Positions 10,770-22,291 of a stretch of 64,000 bases of DNA are shown here, one piece after another. The notes under the pieces are model-generated. The model worked only from the letters and a program-made list of their open reading frames with translations. It did not search any database and was not told where the DNA came from. The position numbers were made by a program, and so were the translations under genes. The stretch is taken from NCBI GenBank assembly GCA_001247695.2, contig LGRX02035431.1, positions 99,163 to 163,162 on the forward strand, in the 5' to 3' direction. The stretch is from Cymbomonas tetramitiformis (lineage: Eukaryota; Chlorophyta; Pyramimonadophyceae; Pyramimonadales; Pyramimonadaceae). Position 1 is the first letter of the stretch, and each line of letters starts with the position of its first letter.

Positions 10770-11822
10770 CTGGCAAAAACAGGAGGCAAGTCAGTGGTGA
10801 AAGCAAGGACGGGCGTGGGGGGAGAGCAAGGGGAGAGGGGACAAAGAGGGAGGCAGGAAGGAAAAGGCGCCCGGCAGAGCGTAGCCAGTCAAGCTCAATC
10901 ACACATCAAAGCGAAGGAGCAGCATGCTTTGGAACTGAGTGAGTGAGCGGAAACGGGACTGAGGCGCGTATCGCATCTCTACCTGGCACGGCTGCGTAAG
11001 CGATCGAGGCAGAGAGAACGAAATGGCCACTAGAGGACACGCATTGCCACAAGGAGTGCTGGCAGAGGCCAAGAAAAAGAAATTGGGCGAGGCAGATGGT
11101 TGCCAACTGATGCTCGGAGCTGACAGAATGTGACATGGCAGAGAGCACCAGAGCGGAGACTGGCCAGGTGCGATGGCATACAGCGGCAGCATGCAAGGCA
11201 GCGGTGTGAGCTGATAAAAAGCAAGCAGAGCCGCCGCGCCAACAGCCTCGAATAGTGCGCCAGGAAGCTTTATCGGTGAAAAATTCTCTAAAGTAACCAC
11301 CCCCAGGACGCAAGGCACGGGGGGTGGGAGGAGGGGTAGCATCTCATATGTGTGATGTTGAAGGTGTCACAAACGCTCCCTCGCTCTTCACAGCTCACAA
11401 GGGGTGTGGAGGCGGAAGCTGATTGCACCATTGGGGTCAGTTCCCTCCATCAGCGCCTTCTGTATGGTCTGTGCAGTCTGCGGGCATACGCACCGAATTG
11501 CTCCCCATCAGTCTCAATTCCACCCACACGCTGTCGGAGCCTTCGTCACGGCCGCCGCGCGCGGGCGCGCCCTAATCCCCCAGATGGCTGGTGCGCGCGC
11601 CGGCTGGTCGATGCACTCTGACAGCGGTCCTGGTTTCAGCAGCTTGTGAGTGGCTGCCTGTGGTGACATGGCAGTGTCCCTACGGCGGGCGACCGCGCAG
11701 CTCGGAGCACGGAGGCGCTTCCGGCGGCGCTGCGGCACCCATCGCATCGCTGCAGTCTCCCAGCTTTTCTTCACTGCTCGTCGACACCTCCTGCGCCTGG
11801 TCTACCCCTGGCAAGCCCTCAC

Positions 11823-14030
11823 CCTGGGATACTCCTCGCAGATGGACCAAAAGATTTCCTTGGACAAAAAGTTGAAGTCGCAGAATGAGGTGGAGATGAC
11901 AGTGGCCCCCTCCATGCTCTGCAAAAAAGCACTCGTCACACATACGGGCTGTCAGCATGAACAGCAGTATTGAGTACGGGATCCCCCTCATGGTATCGAT
12001 AAGGCAGCCACCCCTGACATGGGAAGACCTCGTGGTAAACCATCCCTGTGCCCCCCCCGCCCGCCCTGACCGGGGAAGACCTCGTGGTACACCATCCCTG
12101 TGCCCTGCCCCCACGCCTGACAGGGGATGACCTCGTGGTAAACCATCCCTGTGCCCTTGCCCCCACGCCCTGACAGGGAGAGGCCTCGTGGTAAACCATC
12201 CCTGTGCCCTTGCCCCTCCGCCCAACCACCCTGACAGGGGAAGGCCTCGTGGTAAACCATCCCTGTGCCCTTGCCCCTCCGCCCAACCGCCCTGACAGGG
12301 GAAGGCCCGTGGTAAACCATCCCTGTGCCCCAGCCTCACTGGGGAAGCGCTGGGGTAGCAGAAGGGAGTGAGCGCAGAGAGAAGGGTGCTAGGGCAGGGG
12401 AGCGGTGCCCAGAGAGGCCCGCTGCTCACCTTTGTCACCAATGCGAAGAGCCCAAAATAGTCACCCTGCGGCGCCGCAACTCCCCCGCAGCATCACTGCT
12501 CAAACGCCTTACAGCCCGGTGCCCGCAACTTGCCTTCGCCGCCACGACGCTTGGCGCACTTCACTCGATCTGGCCGTTGTCTCTGGGCCCAAGAGTTGCC
12601 ACCGCAGGCGTATGCGGAGGCGAGGAGAGCCCACACAACTTGCCTTCGCCGCCACGACGCTTGGCGTATGCGGAGGCGAGGAGAGCCCACACAACTTGCC
12701 TTCGCCGCCACGACGCTTGGCGTATGCGGAGGCGAGGAGAGCCCACACAACTTGCCTTCGCCGCCACGACGCTTGGCGTATGCGGAGGCGAGGAGAGCCC
12801 ACACAACTTGCCTTCGCCGCCACGACGCTTGGCGTATGCGGAGGCGAGGAGAGCCCACACAACTTGCCGCTCGAGAATTCCGCGCGGGCTACTTCATGTC
12901 CGCTGAAGATGCGAGAACCAATTGGTGCCATCAGGGTTGGAAGAGCGGGGGAGAGAGATGAGGAGTGGGCCCCTGTACCCGGTGCAGCTTCACGACATCA
13001 GAAGTTATAGGCTCCAGCACCGGACCAGCTGCTGCCTGGGTTTGCACCTCTCCCCCATCACTCCTGCCCTGTAAGCTGCTACCGCCACTGAGGGGCATGC
13101 AGCAAGCCAGCAGCCGACCATCACCCTCAAGTCTTCGATGCGGCGAGGCTGTGACATGATCCTACCTACCAAGCACCTCTAGTTCAACAACACACGTACA
13201 GCTTCTTGTCCCACCATTACAAATAGCAACTAGCATATGCCGTCACGCGATAGATCTGGTGGCGTGCCGGCTTGATGGCTATAATATCATCTTCGGCAGC
13301 AGATAGCAACATGACGAGTAACATGTAAAGAATAAGCCCCTCTCGGCCACCCCACGCCCTGGGTCAGCACCAAGAAACACTGCAGAAAGCAGAAGCTCGA
13401 AACATTGCCAGTCAAAAGGCAGTCACGGTATCACCACCGCCCATTTACAAGCGACGTACAATCGAGGTGACTTACGAGCAGCGATGTGAGACGTAAGGGC
13501 ATCATTGATACACGGTGTTTGGCACGCTTGGCGAGCCTGTCATTATAAACTTTCTTACGTGATAGTTTTGCCCTGGCGCTCCACATTCAGCCATTCCCCA
13601 ACCTCACCACCGGCTCACCACAGGGTGATGGCCAACACCACCCTTCTGACCACCGCCCTTCCAATACCAAAGGCAAATTCACGTCTAAAATAGTAGGATG
13701 AGTGACGCGCAGGCGATGACTTCCAGGCATGCATCACAGGCGGGTGAGTGACATGCGCGTGATGCACAGACACCGTGGCAGTTCTCGGGCGTGCAGGATG
13801 GGCTGGGTGCAGTGGAGCGGCGGGCGGGTGGGAGAGCGAATGCGGATCTATCGAGGCGCGCACTGGCTGTTTGTATTGATTTCCTCGCAGGTGCCCCGGG
13901 AGATCAGGTAGAACCCATTCGAGGGGCTTTGGCGTCGGAGGATGATCTCTGCGGGAATGGCCATGCGCGTCGTCATGCCCCTCACGATGAGCTCCATTGC
14001 CTCCACGCTGAGCTTCTTGAACAGTGGCAC
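11823..14030 (-). CDS. Channel exons encoding the cyclic-nucleotide-binding domain
   Basis: 13864-14030 starts after CGGCGCAG and reads VPLFKKLSVEAMELIVRGMT, then an AEIILR...GFYLISRGT segment: the first helix and early strands of a CNBD. It joins in phase to the exon ending at 14126 to give LLDQVPLFKKL. 11823-11918 lies between TTTTTTGCAG and GTGAGG and reads ATVISTSFCDFNFLSKEIFW, then CEEYP: the last strand and C-helix. The central CNBD segment with the phosphate-binding cassette (usually FGE...R-A) was not found in the approximately 1.9 kb between them. That stretch is mostly two minisatellites, so ligand binding cannot be judged. Confidence 0.7.
12010..12330. repeat. About 60-bp minisatellite in a channel intron
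   Basis: Five to six units share CCTCGTGGTAAACCATCCCT and GTGCCCTTGCCCC with length variation in the C-rich part. It lies between the two CNBD exons. Confidence 0.9.
12520..12870. repeat. 56-bp minisatellite in the same intron
   Basis: Five nearly identical 56-base units contain ACAACTTGCCTTCGCCGCCA and CGACGCTTGGCGTATGCGGA. The first, partial unit is separated by a 50-base unrelated segment. All six frames are open across it because stops are absent from the unit. Confidence 0.95.
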
Positions 14031-14125
14031 CTGCGCCGGTACCATAGCCCGTCCCACTCACCTCCCCTCGCATGGCGGGCGCCAAGGAGATGAGGCGGCA
14101 CCAGGCGGAAGCGCGGGCTCTCCAC

Positions 14126-16105
14126 CTGGTCCAGCAAGGAGCTGTGGTAGAAGTACTTGATGTCGAGCTGCAGGGGCTCGGGCAGCGGTTCCAAGAAGTC
14201 ATCCAAACCGCCTGCAGCCACATCCCACCTCTCCAAGCACCACGCTCAAGACCGTGCCCCTGGGATAGATCTGCACGCACCTAAGTCGCTGAGCGGGCGC
14301 CTGTGATGGCTTGATCCACGCAAGCGGCCCGCACCTTTCATGTCTCTGTAGCGAAGCCACTTGTACTCGTAGAACTGGTTCACTTGGTGCTGCATTGATG
14401 CGGGCATATTTAAGTAGGTCATGACGTCATTGCGGCTTTGCAGGTCCTGCGCAGCCACGTCATCACGGCGGCAAAGCGTCAACTCGAAGAATGCCAAGGT
14501 GGAAAGAAAGGGCGGAAATGACACACCCAACCACTCCATGCTTTCCGGTTTATGCGAGCCCCACATTTGTCCTTCCTTTTTCTCACTCCGCTTCCCCTTC
14601 ACCTTTTACAACCTTTTACAGCGCAGTGTCTCACGCACTGCCTGCGCCGTGTTGTGCAATCTCTCTGCTGTGTGCCGGGACCTGCCTTGGCAAACTCGTG
14701 AATGACTGTAAAACACGCCCCCAGTCACGCCCCATCCTCTGTGGCGAGGCCCCGGGCAGCAGTTCATCATGGCCCCCAGTCACGCCCCATCCTCTGTGGC
14801 GAGGCCCTAGGGGTCTTTGCATTTGATTATTGTTTGTATACGCTCTTATACTCGTACCACTGTCGGACAAACCGGTCCTTCACGAGACCTGTGGCAATCA
14901 TCATCAAGCGCCACACATGCCGCAGCGCTATCCCTGTGTCCAGCGAAAAAAGGCTGCTAACTTTCTCCTTTTTCACATATTCTTGGCACCCGATCTCAGT
15001 CTCAGTCTCACTCGGGCATCCCGACGCGTGGCTCGCCTGCATGCTGCAATGTGAAAATGAATCTCAGTCTCAATCCATGCACCCCGGTGCTGTGACGCCT
15101 GCACTCTCATCCACCGATGAGGATGAGAGCATGCAAAATGCACCAAAATTAACCCTCCAGCCACAGAGTACCCCTCGTCTGTTAGCTGGGTGGTGCCGGC
15201 ACGAGCTGTGAAGCTCCCGGTGGAATTTGCTGTGCTTGCAGCGGAGGCCGCGCACTTGCCTGCTGAAACTGGGCGCGCTTCCAGTTGAGGGAGTTCAGCT
15301 GGTGCGCGATGGTGCCGAACATGATCGCCACAATACCGTTCCCAACAACAGTGATCCCGAGCGCAAGGACGATCTGGACGGTGGACTTTGAGTTCATCGC
15401 ATCCCCTGCCGGAGAACCAACCGTTCCTTCAGGCCAAATCTGCACCGCCAGTCACCGCCCCAGGCCAAACCTGCACCGCCAATCACGCCCAGGCCAAGTC
15501 TGCACCGCCAATCACCGCCCCAGGCCAAATCTGCGCCGCCAGTCACCGCCCCAGGCCAAGCCTGCCAGACACCGCCCCAGGTCAAATCTGCCGCCAGTCA
15601 CCGCCCCAGGCCAAATCTGCACCGCCAATCACCGCCCGAGGCCAAATCTGCACCGCCAGTCACCGCCCCAGGCCAAATCTGCACCGCCAATCACCGCCCC
15701 AGGCCAAATCTGCACTGCCAGTCGCCGCCACAGCCGAATGTCTTGCGCCTTAGTGAATAAAAGCCAACATTCTTCCTGGCACATACACCTCATCATTTAG
15801 CTGGAAAAGCAACGGCGAGGGCCCCCAGCCCAGCAACGCATCATGCCAACTGCCCAAGCACAACTCCAAGCATCCACGAGGGTCGGGGCGAGGGCTGCAC
15901 CCATGAAACCTAGCAGCGTGCCGTACAAACTTGCAATGTACACTTCGAAAGTGTCATCTTGGTGGTTAACGCCAACTTCTCCCAAATCTTCAGTTTCATC
16001 ACCATCTTCGTACCGCTTCACTGAATGCCATATGCAGGCTGCCGAGTGCATCACCACTAGCCCAGGCACCACGACCTCCAATACTTTCACTATCCCGGAG
16101 CCTGC
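14126..16105 (-). CDS. Channel exons for S5, pore flank, S6 and C-linker
   Basis: Exons in order on the minus strand: about 15931-16105 (S5, VVPGLVVMHSAACIWHSV, acidic turret, then VYIASLYG at the pore helix); 15256-15405 (begins with G-D of the selectivity filter after CCGGCAG; S6 NSKSTVQIVLALGITVVGNG, then MFGTIAHQLNSLN); 14842-14933; 14335-14446; 14126-14211 (LDDFLEPLPEPLQLDIKYFY). Phases of the last four agree exactly across all junctions. The exon that should carry the first half of the filter (TTVGY-like) was not located; it should lie in 15420-15920, largely taken up by a 32-bp minisatellite. The two middle exons each hold a C-linker-like helix ending in YEYK, so this linker looks duplicated. 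Related to the HCN/CNG/EAG group; ion selectivity cannot be read. Confidence 0.75.
14705..14812. repeat. Duplicated GC-rich segment in a channel intron
   Basis: Two copies of a segment with CCCCCAGTCACGCCCCATCC and TCTGTGGCGAGGCCC, about 60 bases apart, between channel exons. Confidence 0.8.
15420..15735. repeat. 32-bp minisatellite in the channel pore intron
   Basis: About nine units of CAGGCCAAATCTGCACCGCC plus AGTCACCGCCC or AATCACCGCCC. On the gene strand each unit contains GGTGACTGGCGGTGCAG, which resembles a donor followed by an acceptor. The array begins just upstream (in gene orientation) of the S6 exon. Confidence 0.9.
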
Positions 16106-16344
16106 CTGCGTGTTGCCGGTCCGTCTCTGGTGTTCGCCAGCCGATCCAACCACCCCAAATCACCCCACACGCAAGACCCACAGCTCTGCCTCGACCCACA
16201 GCTCTGTCTCGGTGCATTCAAAATAATAATTGAAGTGATGCAGGGAAATTTGCACAATATGTACTGCTTAAAGCGATGCAGTTAGGAAATTATCTAGCCG
16301 CCTTAGATACATTCCTGAACAAGGCGTTGTCAAGGGAGGCATAC

Positions 16345-18199
16345 CCTGAAAATGCGCGTCAAGCGCAGCATCCGGTTGTACTGAAAAGCTGACGTTTGCT
16401 TTCGCGATAGCCGAGTGACGAAGATTGATATCACGAGCTCTGATCGGTCCGCAACGCACCTCTCAGCCAGGGGAGCTCTTCCATAAACACCATCAAAGGC
16501 CGTGAGAGGGGCGGGGCGAGGGGCTGATACAACGTTGTGCTCACACTTGAGGTGCAGCGATGAGGGGTATGGAGCGGTGGAGGCGTACCGAGTGGGAAGT
16601 TAGCAAACACATCCATCCAAAACCACAACTTGAAATACGCGGTCTTGATGCTCTCAGGGGCGGCCACAAGCCTTCCGTAGGAGTCGAAAAACGCGGTGTA
16701 GAAATTGAGGACAATGTCTATAATGAAAAGGAAGTCGACGAAATAGAAAAGAACCTAGCATGTACGAAAGATTGTTCAGGAGCGAATTCGAAGGCACGAC
16801 CGCATTGCGCACGTCAAGTGATGGAGTCGGAAATGAAAGTGGCCGGAAGTCTAACTCGAGATAAAGAAATGCACACTTGCAACCAAGAAGAGGATCGGTG
16901 TTAGCAATGTGTCCCCCAAACCCTGATGGGGTGGAAATGCACCTGGTGCCCTTCAGAAAAGTTTGGCAGAGTTTTGAAAGATGACACGTATGGAATGTTT
17001 ATCGCGGTGAGGATCGCAAGAAGTCCCAAGCAAAAGTCCCAGCGTACTCGGAACGCTGAGCGTGGATCTATGAAGAAGTCGTCGGTGTCAAAACCCTCCG
17101 ACCTGCACGAGTGAACCAAACCCTCTCTCGTCTCCTTAGAGCCGTAGGCGAAGTTAAGCTCAAAGTTCTACATGCAGCTTATCGAGATTACCAAGTCCCA
17201 CCGTGCGGCGCCCTAAGAAACATCCGTGTGTGATTGGGTTTGATCTTGCTTTGGTAACGTATAACAAACCAAACGGAAAGGAAACCCGCATCAGAGAAGC
17301 TGCCGTCGTACCCCACTCAGAGGATCAAACCATCTCACGCACCGTTAGTGGATGGCTGACGTTCACCCACCACCACCACTGGAAGTACTAGCCACGGATG
17401 TGTGTGTGTGTTTGTTGGTCGCCAAGCGTCGATTTCGATGCAAGCTTGGACAACTGTGGCCGTACGTAGGTGCACCCGAAGTGAAAGTGTGTGCTTGTGA
17501 GGTTGTGCGGGAAAGTCCTGTGAGTGGAGGAATAGCCTGCCTGTCAAAGTGCTGGTGTTACTATGTTCATAGAAGCACCACAAGCTCGAGGCTGGAATAT
17601 GAGGACAATAGTTTGAATTCGAAGACCTTCTATCCCCATAACAGTTTAGCTCATTCCGGTGCGAGACAATATTCTAGAACCATGACAAAGGACAAGTAGA
17701 GTCTCTCATATTTGGCAGCCTGTAACAACAAACCCGTCCATAAAGCGGAATACACCGCACGACAACTCGGACAAGCTCACTGGCGGGTCAACCATCAGGA
17801 AGGAGTTCCGCCGAGCGGCGCGACCGTGACTCACCCATCTCGTACCGCGTCCAAGGTTACCAGCTTCAAGCGTTGCTGAATACGTTTTTTCTCCAATCGA
17901 AAACTCAACAACGGGTCAGCCGGAACGTCTGAATCATCGTCCTCGTCACTTTGAGTCACTACTTGACGAGCCTCTCGCACGTAGTCAAAGCTGATAGAAC
18001 GCAGTGTGGTTCTGGTTACCGATTTCCTCGCCAATTGTTGAAAAACGTTCTTCGCCTTGCTCCAGTATGTCTTCCGCTGCAGACAAAAGTGAGCCGCTAT
18101 GAGCTCCCATGCATACGCGAATCTACGCTCCATGCTGTTGTCAAGAGTGCATGCACGCATGTTGCCCTGCCATGCATACGCGGATGTACACGAGTGCAT
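16345..18199 (-). CDS. Voltage-gated, cyclic-nucleotide-binding cation channel: N-terminus and S1-S4
   Basis: Membrane channel of the HCN/CNG/EAG type, probably a tetramer. Exons: 17835-18076 (basic N-terminal region with an acidic run DEDDDSD; frame open to a possible ATG at 18199 or the internal MERRF start); 16943-17102 (DDFFIDPRSAFRVRWDFCLG, the S1 start, then LLAILTAINIPY); 16589-16754 (FLFIIDIVLNFYTAFF = S2, a linker, then YFKLWFWMDVFANFPL = S3); 16345-16380 (YNRMLRLTRIFR, arginine-spaced S4). Donors and acceptors are GT/AG, and phases of the first two and of the S4/S5 junction agree. The S4 exon is only 36 bases. The junction between S3 and S4 is not fully resolved; a small exon may be missing near 16450. 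Family assignment is strong, the true start is uncertain. Confidence 0.75.
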
Positions 18200-19470
18200 T
18201 TACGCAATTTCTCTTGCTACGGCACGGTTGAAGCACTGCCTTCTGTAAGGCGTAGAGGTTGAGATGAGACAGCGACCGTCTCTAAAATCTCTTACTTCTT
18301 TCAAGTCTACGTACAAATCACAAATATGGCATATCTAACATCGCAGCGCCTAAACCAAGTTAAGAACTAGAAAAATAATGCTGAGACGCGATGTGAAAGG
18401 AATGTCGTTCACCTTCAACCTGACTACCGCAGGCTGGTTGTTTGTGGTCATTCCTACAGCCTGTTGCAAACACGATTGCACACAGAAACTTTCAAGGTAG
18501 AATCTTCGGCACTGGGGAATGTAGCAAATATCATAAATGAGAAAAGTACTTCGTCAAGATCGATCAGAACCCAAAGTACTAACTTTACATATGACACAAA
18601 TGCCGTTCATTTCTTAAATAGTTGCTTAGACATCTGAACACTCAACCAGCTCATTTTGCTGGAAAGCAAACATGCCTTCCAGCAAGGAAGTGGTACAAAC
18701 AGTGGTACACGGCCGAGAGCCTCTGAGATAGTTTAGACGCAACAATAGCTGAAAAGCGCGAAACGAAATGTAAAGGGCAGTTCAAATTTGGAAGAAGCTT
18801 CATTAAGTAAGCTTCAACTTACTTGAAGCAATTTGGAGACATTTGACTTCGAAGACACTTGAGATTCTCTTTCAGTCTCTTCCATTGCCGGTTCTTCTGG
18901 CAACAACGTATTCATTTAATCATTTTGTGCAGATTCCATAATTCCTGAGACGTCTCTCTTGCCTTAAAACGCCAGGACTTGCGTTTGTGGAATATTTTCT
19001 CTCTGGTGGCAATCTCCCTTAGGGCAGCTGACCAAGGCTCGGTATCGATTACACCGATAGTTAGATCTATCGGTGTATCGGCCGAAAATCGGTCACTATC
19101 ATCATCGATCGATCAGCTCACACGCATAATCGGTATCGATCGATTACGCTACATAGAAAAATCTAGCAATTAGTATTCATCGATATTTCGGGTCGTATCA
19201 TCCCTATCGATCGGTTAGATGAATTCAAAATATCGGTATCGTTCGATGAATTATGACCAGGTATCGGTTTCTCAACGATAATTTCGGTGGGACCGATCGA
19301 TTGCTTCGCGCCGAAAAATGCATGAACGTCCTGTGACTTTCCCATTTCACGACCTTTCGATGTTTCGGATATCAACCGATTAATATTCTACATTGCGATA
19401 GGTCGATGATGGCCTAAAATTCAGAAACTGCATTTCAAGGGGAGTTCAAGGGACTTCAAGGGACCTTCAA
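18200..19470. other. Intergenic region with an ATCGAT-rich cluster
   Basis: No coding region recognised. From 19035 to 19400 the words ATCGAT, TATCGGT and ATCGATCG recur many times in both orientations, giving a dense set of short palindromes. A similar cluster lies at 49190-49440. Confidence 0.5.
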
Positions 19471-19496
19471 GAGGTTGTCGCAAACGCGTGCATATG

Positions 19497-19757
19497 TGAC
19501 AGGAACTGTGAAATATATATATGTAATTGACGGAGTCGGGTATATATATATATCACGGAAACCTAGAGCAAAGTTGTCAAGCAGGTGTCTCGGGTTTCAC
19601 AGTGCGAAGATGATTGAATAATATACGGGAAGTGTTTTATTCCCTGAACTGAGCAGGACCGTGCCAGGCAAGACGGCACCGCGGGTCGAGGGGTGACACA
19701 AGCGGACAGGACTGCCACCCCCTTACAGTGGGGGGGCTAAAGTCATTGTTCCCATGA
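19497..19757 (-). repeat. LTR of element A (3' LTR in element orientation)
   Basis: 261 bases, matched by the copy at 22031-22291 with a single visible difference (AAGTCATT versus AAGCCATT). It includes two TATATATATA tracts and a C-run/G-run near CCCCCTTACAGTGGGGG. Confidence 0.9.
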
Positions 19758-19927
19758 CACCACCTCACCCCGAAGAGGTGAGGTGCCAAGGCAGTACCCA
19801 ACCCTAAACCCTAGAGATACAAATGTTATAAGTCCAGGGGACTTTAAGGTCCAGCTAACGAGAATGCCAAGCAGCTGACTCACAACAGTGGTTCTACGTA
19901 GGATTGAAGGGCAGGGGTCCCGATGCT

Positions 19928-21541
19928 CTAAGGGGTCTCTGCCGATGCACCGGACGGTGTCACGTCGGTGATCGACACCGTTGCAGCCGCGCCGCCGGAG
20001 AAAGATGGAAGCCGTACAGGAGACGAGCGGAACGCCGGCCAGTCCTCTTCGTCGCCGTCATCGTGGACGGCATGGAAAGCCGGCGGCGTCGCATCAGGCA
20101 CTTCTTCGTCGGATTGCTCATCGCAGAGGTCAACGCCCGAGAAACGGACGGTCATGGCTGCCGCACCGGGCTGAGTGGAGTCGTCCAGCGGCGGGGGCTC
20201 CAATGCTTGCAAAGAGTTGGCACGGGCCGTCGTCGGTGGCGCAGGCGGCCACGCCGACATCGGAGGAGGAGGGGCCGCCGTGGGGGCGGTCGCCGGTGCC
20301 CGCCCCGGAGCGAAGGATGCCGAACAAGAGTAGGGGCACACGCCCTCGGCGTCAAGGTGGCCCGTGGTCACCGCCCACAGGCGGAAGCAGGTGACACAAA
20401 CGAGCCCGGTGCCCTCCCACTGCAGGTAGCGGGCATTGCGCACGGGTTTCCACTCACCGACGGGGGGCGCCAATTTCTTCCAGCCGAGGGCATGCATGGA
20501 GCCGACGGTGGGCTTGCCACCGCCACCACTGCCGCCACCGCCCCTGCCACCACCGCCACCAGCACCACCGCGCCCAGCACAACCAGATGTCGGAGGGGAA
20601 GGCGCGGAGAGGCGGGCCAAGGTGAACTCGTCACGGAACACCTTGGCGATGCGCAAGGTGAGGGCGGCGAAGGTGAAGGGGACGTTGGCCCCAAGGTCGC
20701 GCAACACCACCAGGTAAAGTGGTGCGACGTGGGGGGAGACGGCCGCAGAAGTACGAAGGACACTGTAGAGGTCCGCGACCATGTCGGCGTCGCTGTACTG
20801 CGGGTGAATCTTCTTGTGCTTGTCGGCCAACGTGCGGAAGGCCGCAAGCTGCGGGGCGGGGTCGACGGTCTCGTCGAGAATGATCGCCCTGAGGCGGACC
20901 CAGAAGCGATGCGTGTCGGGATCCCCGATGCCCTCCGCATGGAAACGAAGGCGCTGCAATGCGCAGCGGCCATCGCGGGGATGCACCTCCACGGACTCCT
21001 CATACAGGGTGAGGGCAGTGGAGCGGAGGACCGTGGGGAGGACGGCATACACGAGCTCGTCGAGGACGATGTGGTAGTCCATGTACTCGTTGTCCAGATC
21101 CAGAAGCTTGGCGACGTCATCACGGGAAACAGGCCCGAAAACATGGGCCATGTTGGCGAGCAAGACCGCGAAGTCCGACTCGGCTTCAGGACCGTCAAGA
21201 GTAAGGCCAACGGAACTCTTGAAGCCGTGGGTCCGAAGGAGCTTGGCCAACTCCTCGCCGTAGGAGAAGGCGTAGTCGAGCTTGTCCGCGAATTCCGTAC
21301 GCTGGGAGGGCTTCACAGGCGTGGAGACCCAAACCGTAGGGTCAGCGTGAAATTCAGCAGAGGTGGCCGCCCGAGAGACTGGCGTCGGCTTGGCGGTCAA
21401 CTGCGACATGCGCACAATTGAGTCCCCAGCGCCGCCACGGTCGGGGCTAGCCGATGGAGTAGGGCTGGCGGAGGAATGCCCTCCAGGAGAACCCCTCGAA
21501 GCACGAAGGCGGCTGCCGAGGGAGATGCGGTCCGCGCTCAT
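19928..21541 (-). CDS. Gag-like protein of element A
   Basis: From the ATG at 21541 to the TAG at 19928-19930, 537 codons are open; the frame is open further upstream but without ATG. The N-terminal part is Ser/Pro/Arg-rich. A long helical region follows (about residues 80-270; RTEFADKLDYAFSYG, then a VAKLLDLDNEYMDYH segment) with the look of a capsid domain. A Gly-rich hinge comes next. Then CVTCFRLWAVTTGHLDAEG and CPYSC form a C-x2-C...H...C-x3-C arrangement where a Gag zinc finger would sit. The tail is Ala/Pro-rich and acidic. No protease or polymerase follows. It probably packages its own RNA and borrows the enzymes of another element (inference from TR-GAG elements). Confidence 0.7.
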   Translation of the reverse strand: MSADRISLGSRLRASRGSPGGHSSASPTPSASPDRGGAGDSIVRMSQLTAKPTPVSRAATSAEFHADPTVWVSTPVKPSQRTEFADKLDYAFSYGEELAKLLRTHGFKSSVGLTLDGPEAESDFAVLLANMAHVFGPVSRDDVAKLLDLDNEYMDYHIVLDELVYAVLPTVLRSTALTLYEESVEVHPRDGRCALQRLRFHAEGIGDPDTHRFWVRLRAIILDETVDPAPQLAAFRTLADKHKKIHPQYSDADMVADLYSVLRTSAAVSPHVAPLYLVVLRDLGANVPFTFAALTLRIAKVFRDEFTLARLSAPSPPTSGCAGRGGAGGGGGRGGGGSGGGGKPTVGSMHALGWKKLAPPVGEWKPVRNARYLQWEGTGLVCVTCFRLWAVTTGHLDAEGVCPYSCSASFAPGRAPATAPTAAPPPPMSAWPPAPPTTARANSLQALEPPPLDDSTQPGAAAMTVRFSGVDLCDEQSDEEVPDATPPAFHAVHDDGDEEDWPAFRSSPVRLPSFSGGAAATVSITDVTPSGASAETP

Positions 21542-22030
21542 CTCTGGAAGAACGTAGCGTGGAATGACGTCGGGTTGGGAGTGCGAATGCCGCACGAAAT
21601 CCGGGAGCTGGTTCCGCTCGAGGAAATGGACCGGTGCCGTAAAAAACACGCGGTTTGTGGTGAAGAAGCTGGCAATGCGCTCAGCCAGATGCAAGCAGCT
21701 TGTTTCGCTGCAAGCGGCCGCTGGTTCCGCGGGATCTCAGAGCAGCGAAAACCGAAACACCCACTAAGTGGCGATCCTGGTGCGGTACAGAGTACTGAGT
21801 CCCCACAGTGCCACGTAGGCCGGGAAGAGTGACACACAGAGGAACGCTCTGTTTTTTCCCCAATCTGCCGTTGTCGGTACCCCGCTGGATCCGCGGGGCA
21901 CGCGGCTGGTTCCGCCGCGACTGTTGGGGGAAATAATTGCGTTCCCCATGACACAACCTCACTCTGAAGTGTCTACGTGGCACAACCACACAACCGCGAT
22001 GCGCAGTGGAAGCGTGGTGGGCCCATAACC

Positions 22031-22291
22031 TGACAGGAACTGTGAAATATATATATGTAATTGACGGAGTCGGGTATATATATATATCACGGAAACCTAG
22101 AGCAAAGTTGTCAAGCAGGTGTCTCGGGTTTCACAGTGCGAAGATGATTGAATAATATACGGGAAGTGTTTTATTCCCTGAACTGAGCAGGACCGTGCCA
22201 GGCAAGACGGCACCGCGGGTCGAGGGGTGACACAAGCGGACAGGACTGCCACCCCCTTACAGTGGGGGGGCTAAAGCCATTGTTCCCATGA
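22031..22291 (-). repeat. LTR of element A (5' LTR in element orientation)
   Basis: Partner of 19497-19757. The outer edge abuts the target duplication ATATG. On the minus strand the transcript of element A would begin in this copy. Confidence 0.9.

Larger units (their letters stand above)
19497..22291 (-). mobile_element. Gag-only LTR retrotransposon (element A)
   Basis: Two 261-bp direct repeats (19497-19757 and 22031-22291) differ at one base that I can see, and are flanked by the 5-bp duplication ATATG (19492-19496 and 22292-22296). On the minus strand the repeat carries an AATAAA near GGGAATAAAACACTTCCC. The interior of about 2.3 kb holds one long ORF on the minus strand and no reverse transcriptase, integrase or protease. 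In that orientation GGTTATGGGCCCA directly after the upstream LTR is a candidate primer-binding site. A GGGGTGAGGTGGTG tract precedes the other LTR as a polypurine tract. It fits non-autonomous elements called TR-GAG. The almost identical LTRs imply a recent insertion. Confidence 0.85.

Noticed and set aside
12330..13010. Long ORFs (about 200 codons) over the 56-bp array
   Set aside because: Every frame is open; the region is an intron of the channel gene.
19904..21421. Plus-strand ORF of 505 codons opposite the element A Gag
   Set aside because: A GC-rich shadow: Arg/Gly-rich composition with no domain, while the minus strand has a coherent Gag-like protein with a zinc-finger pattern.
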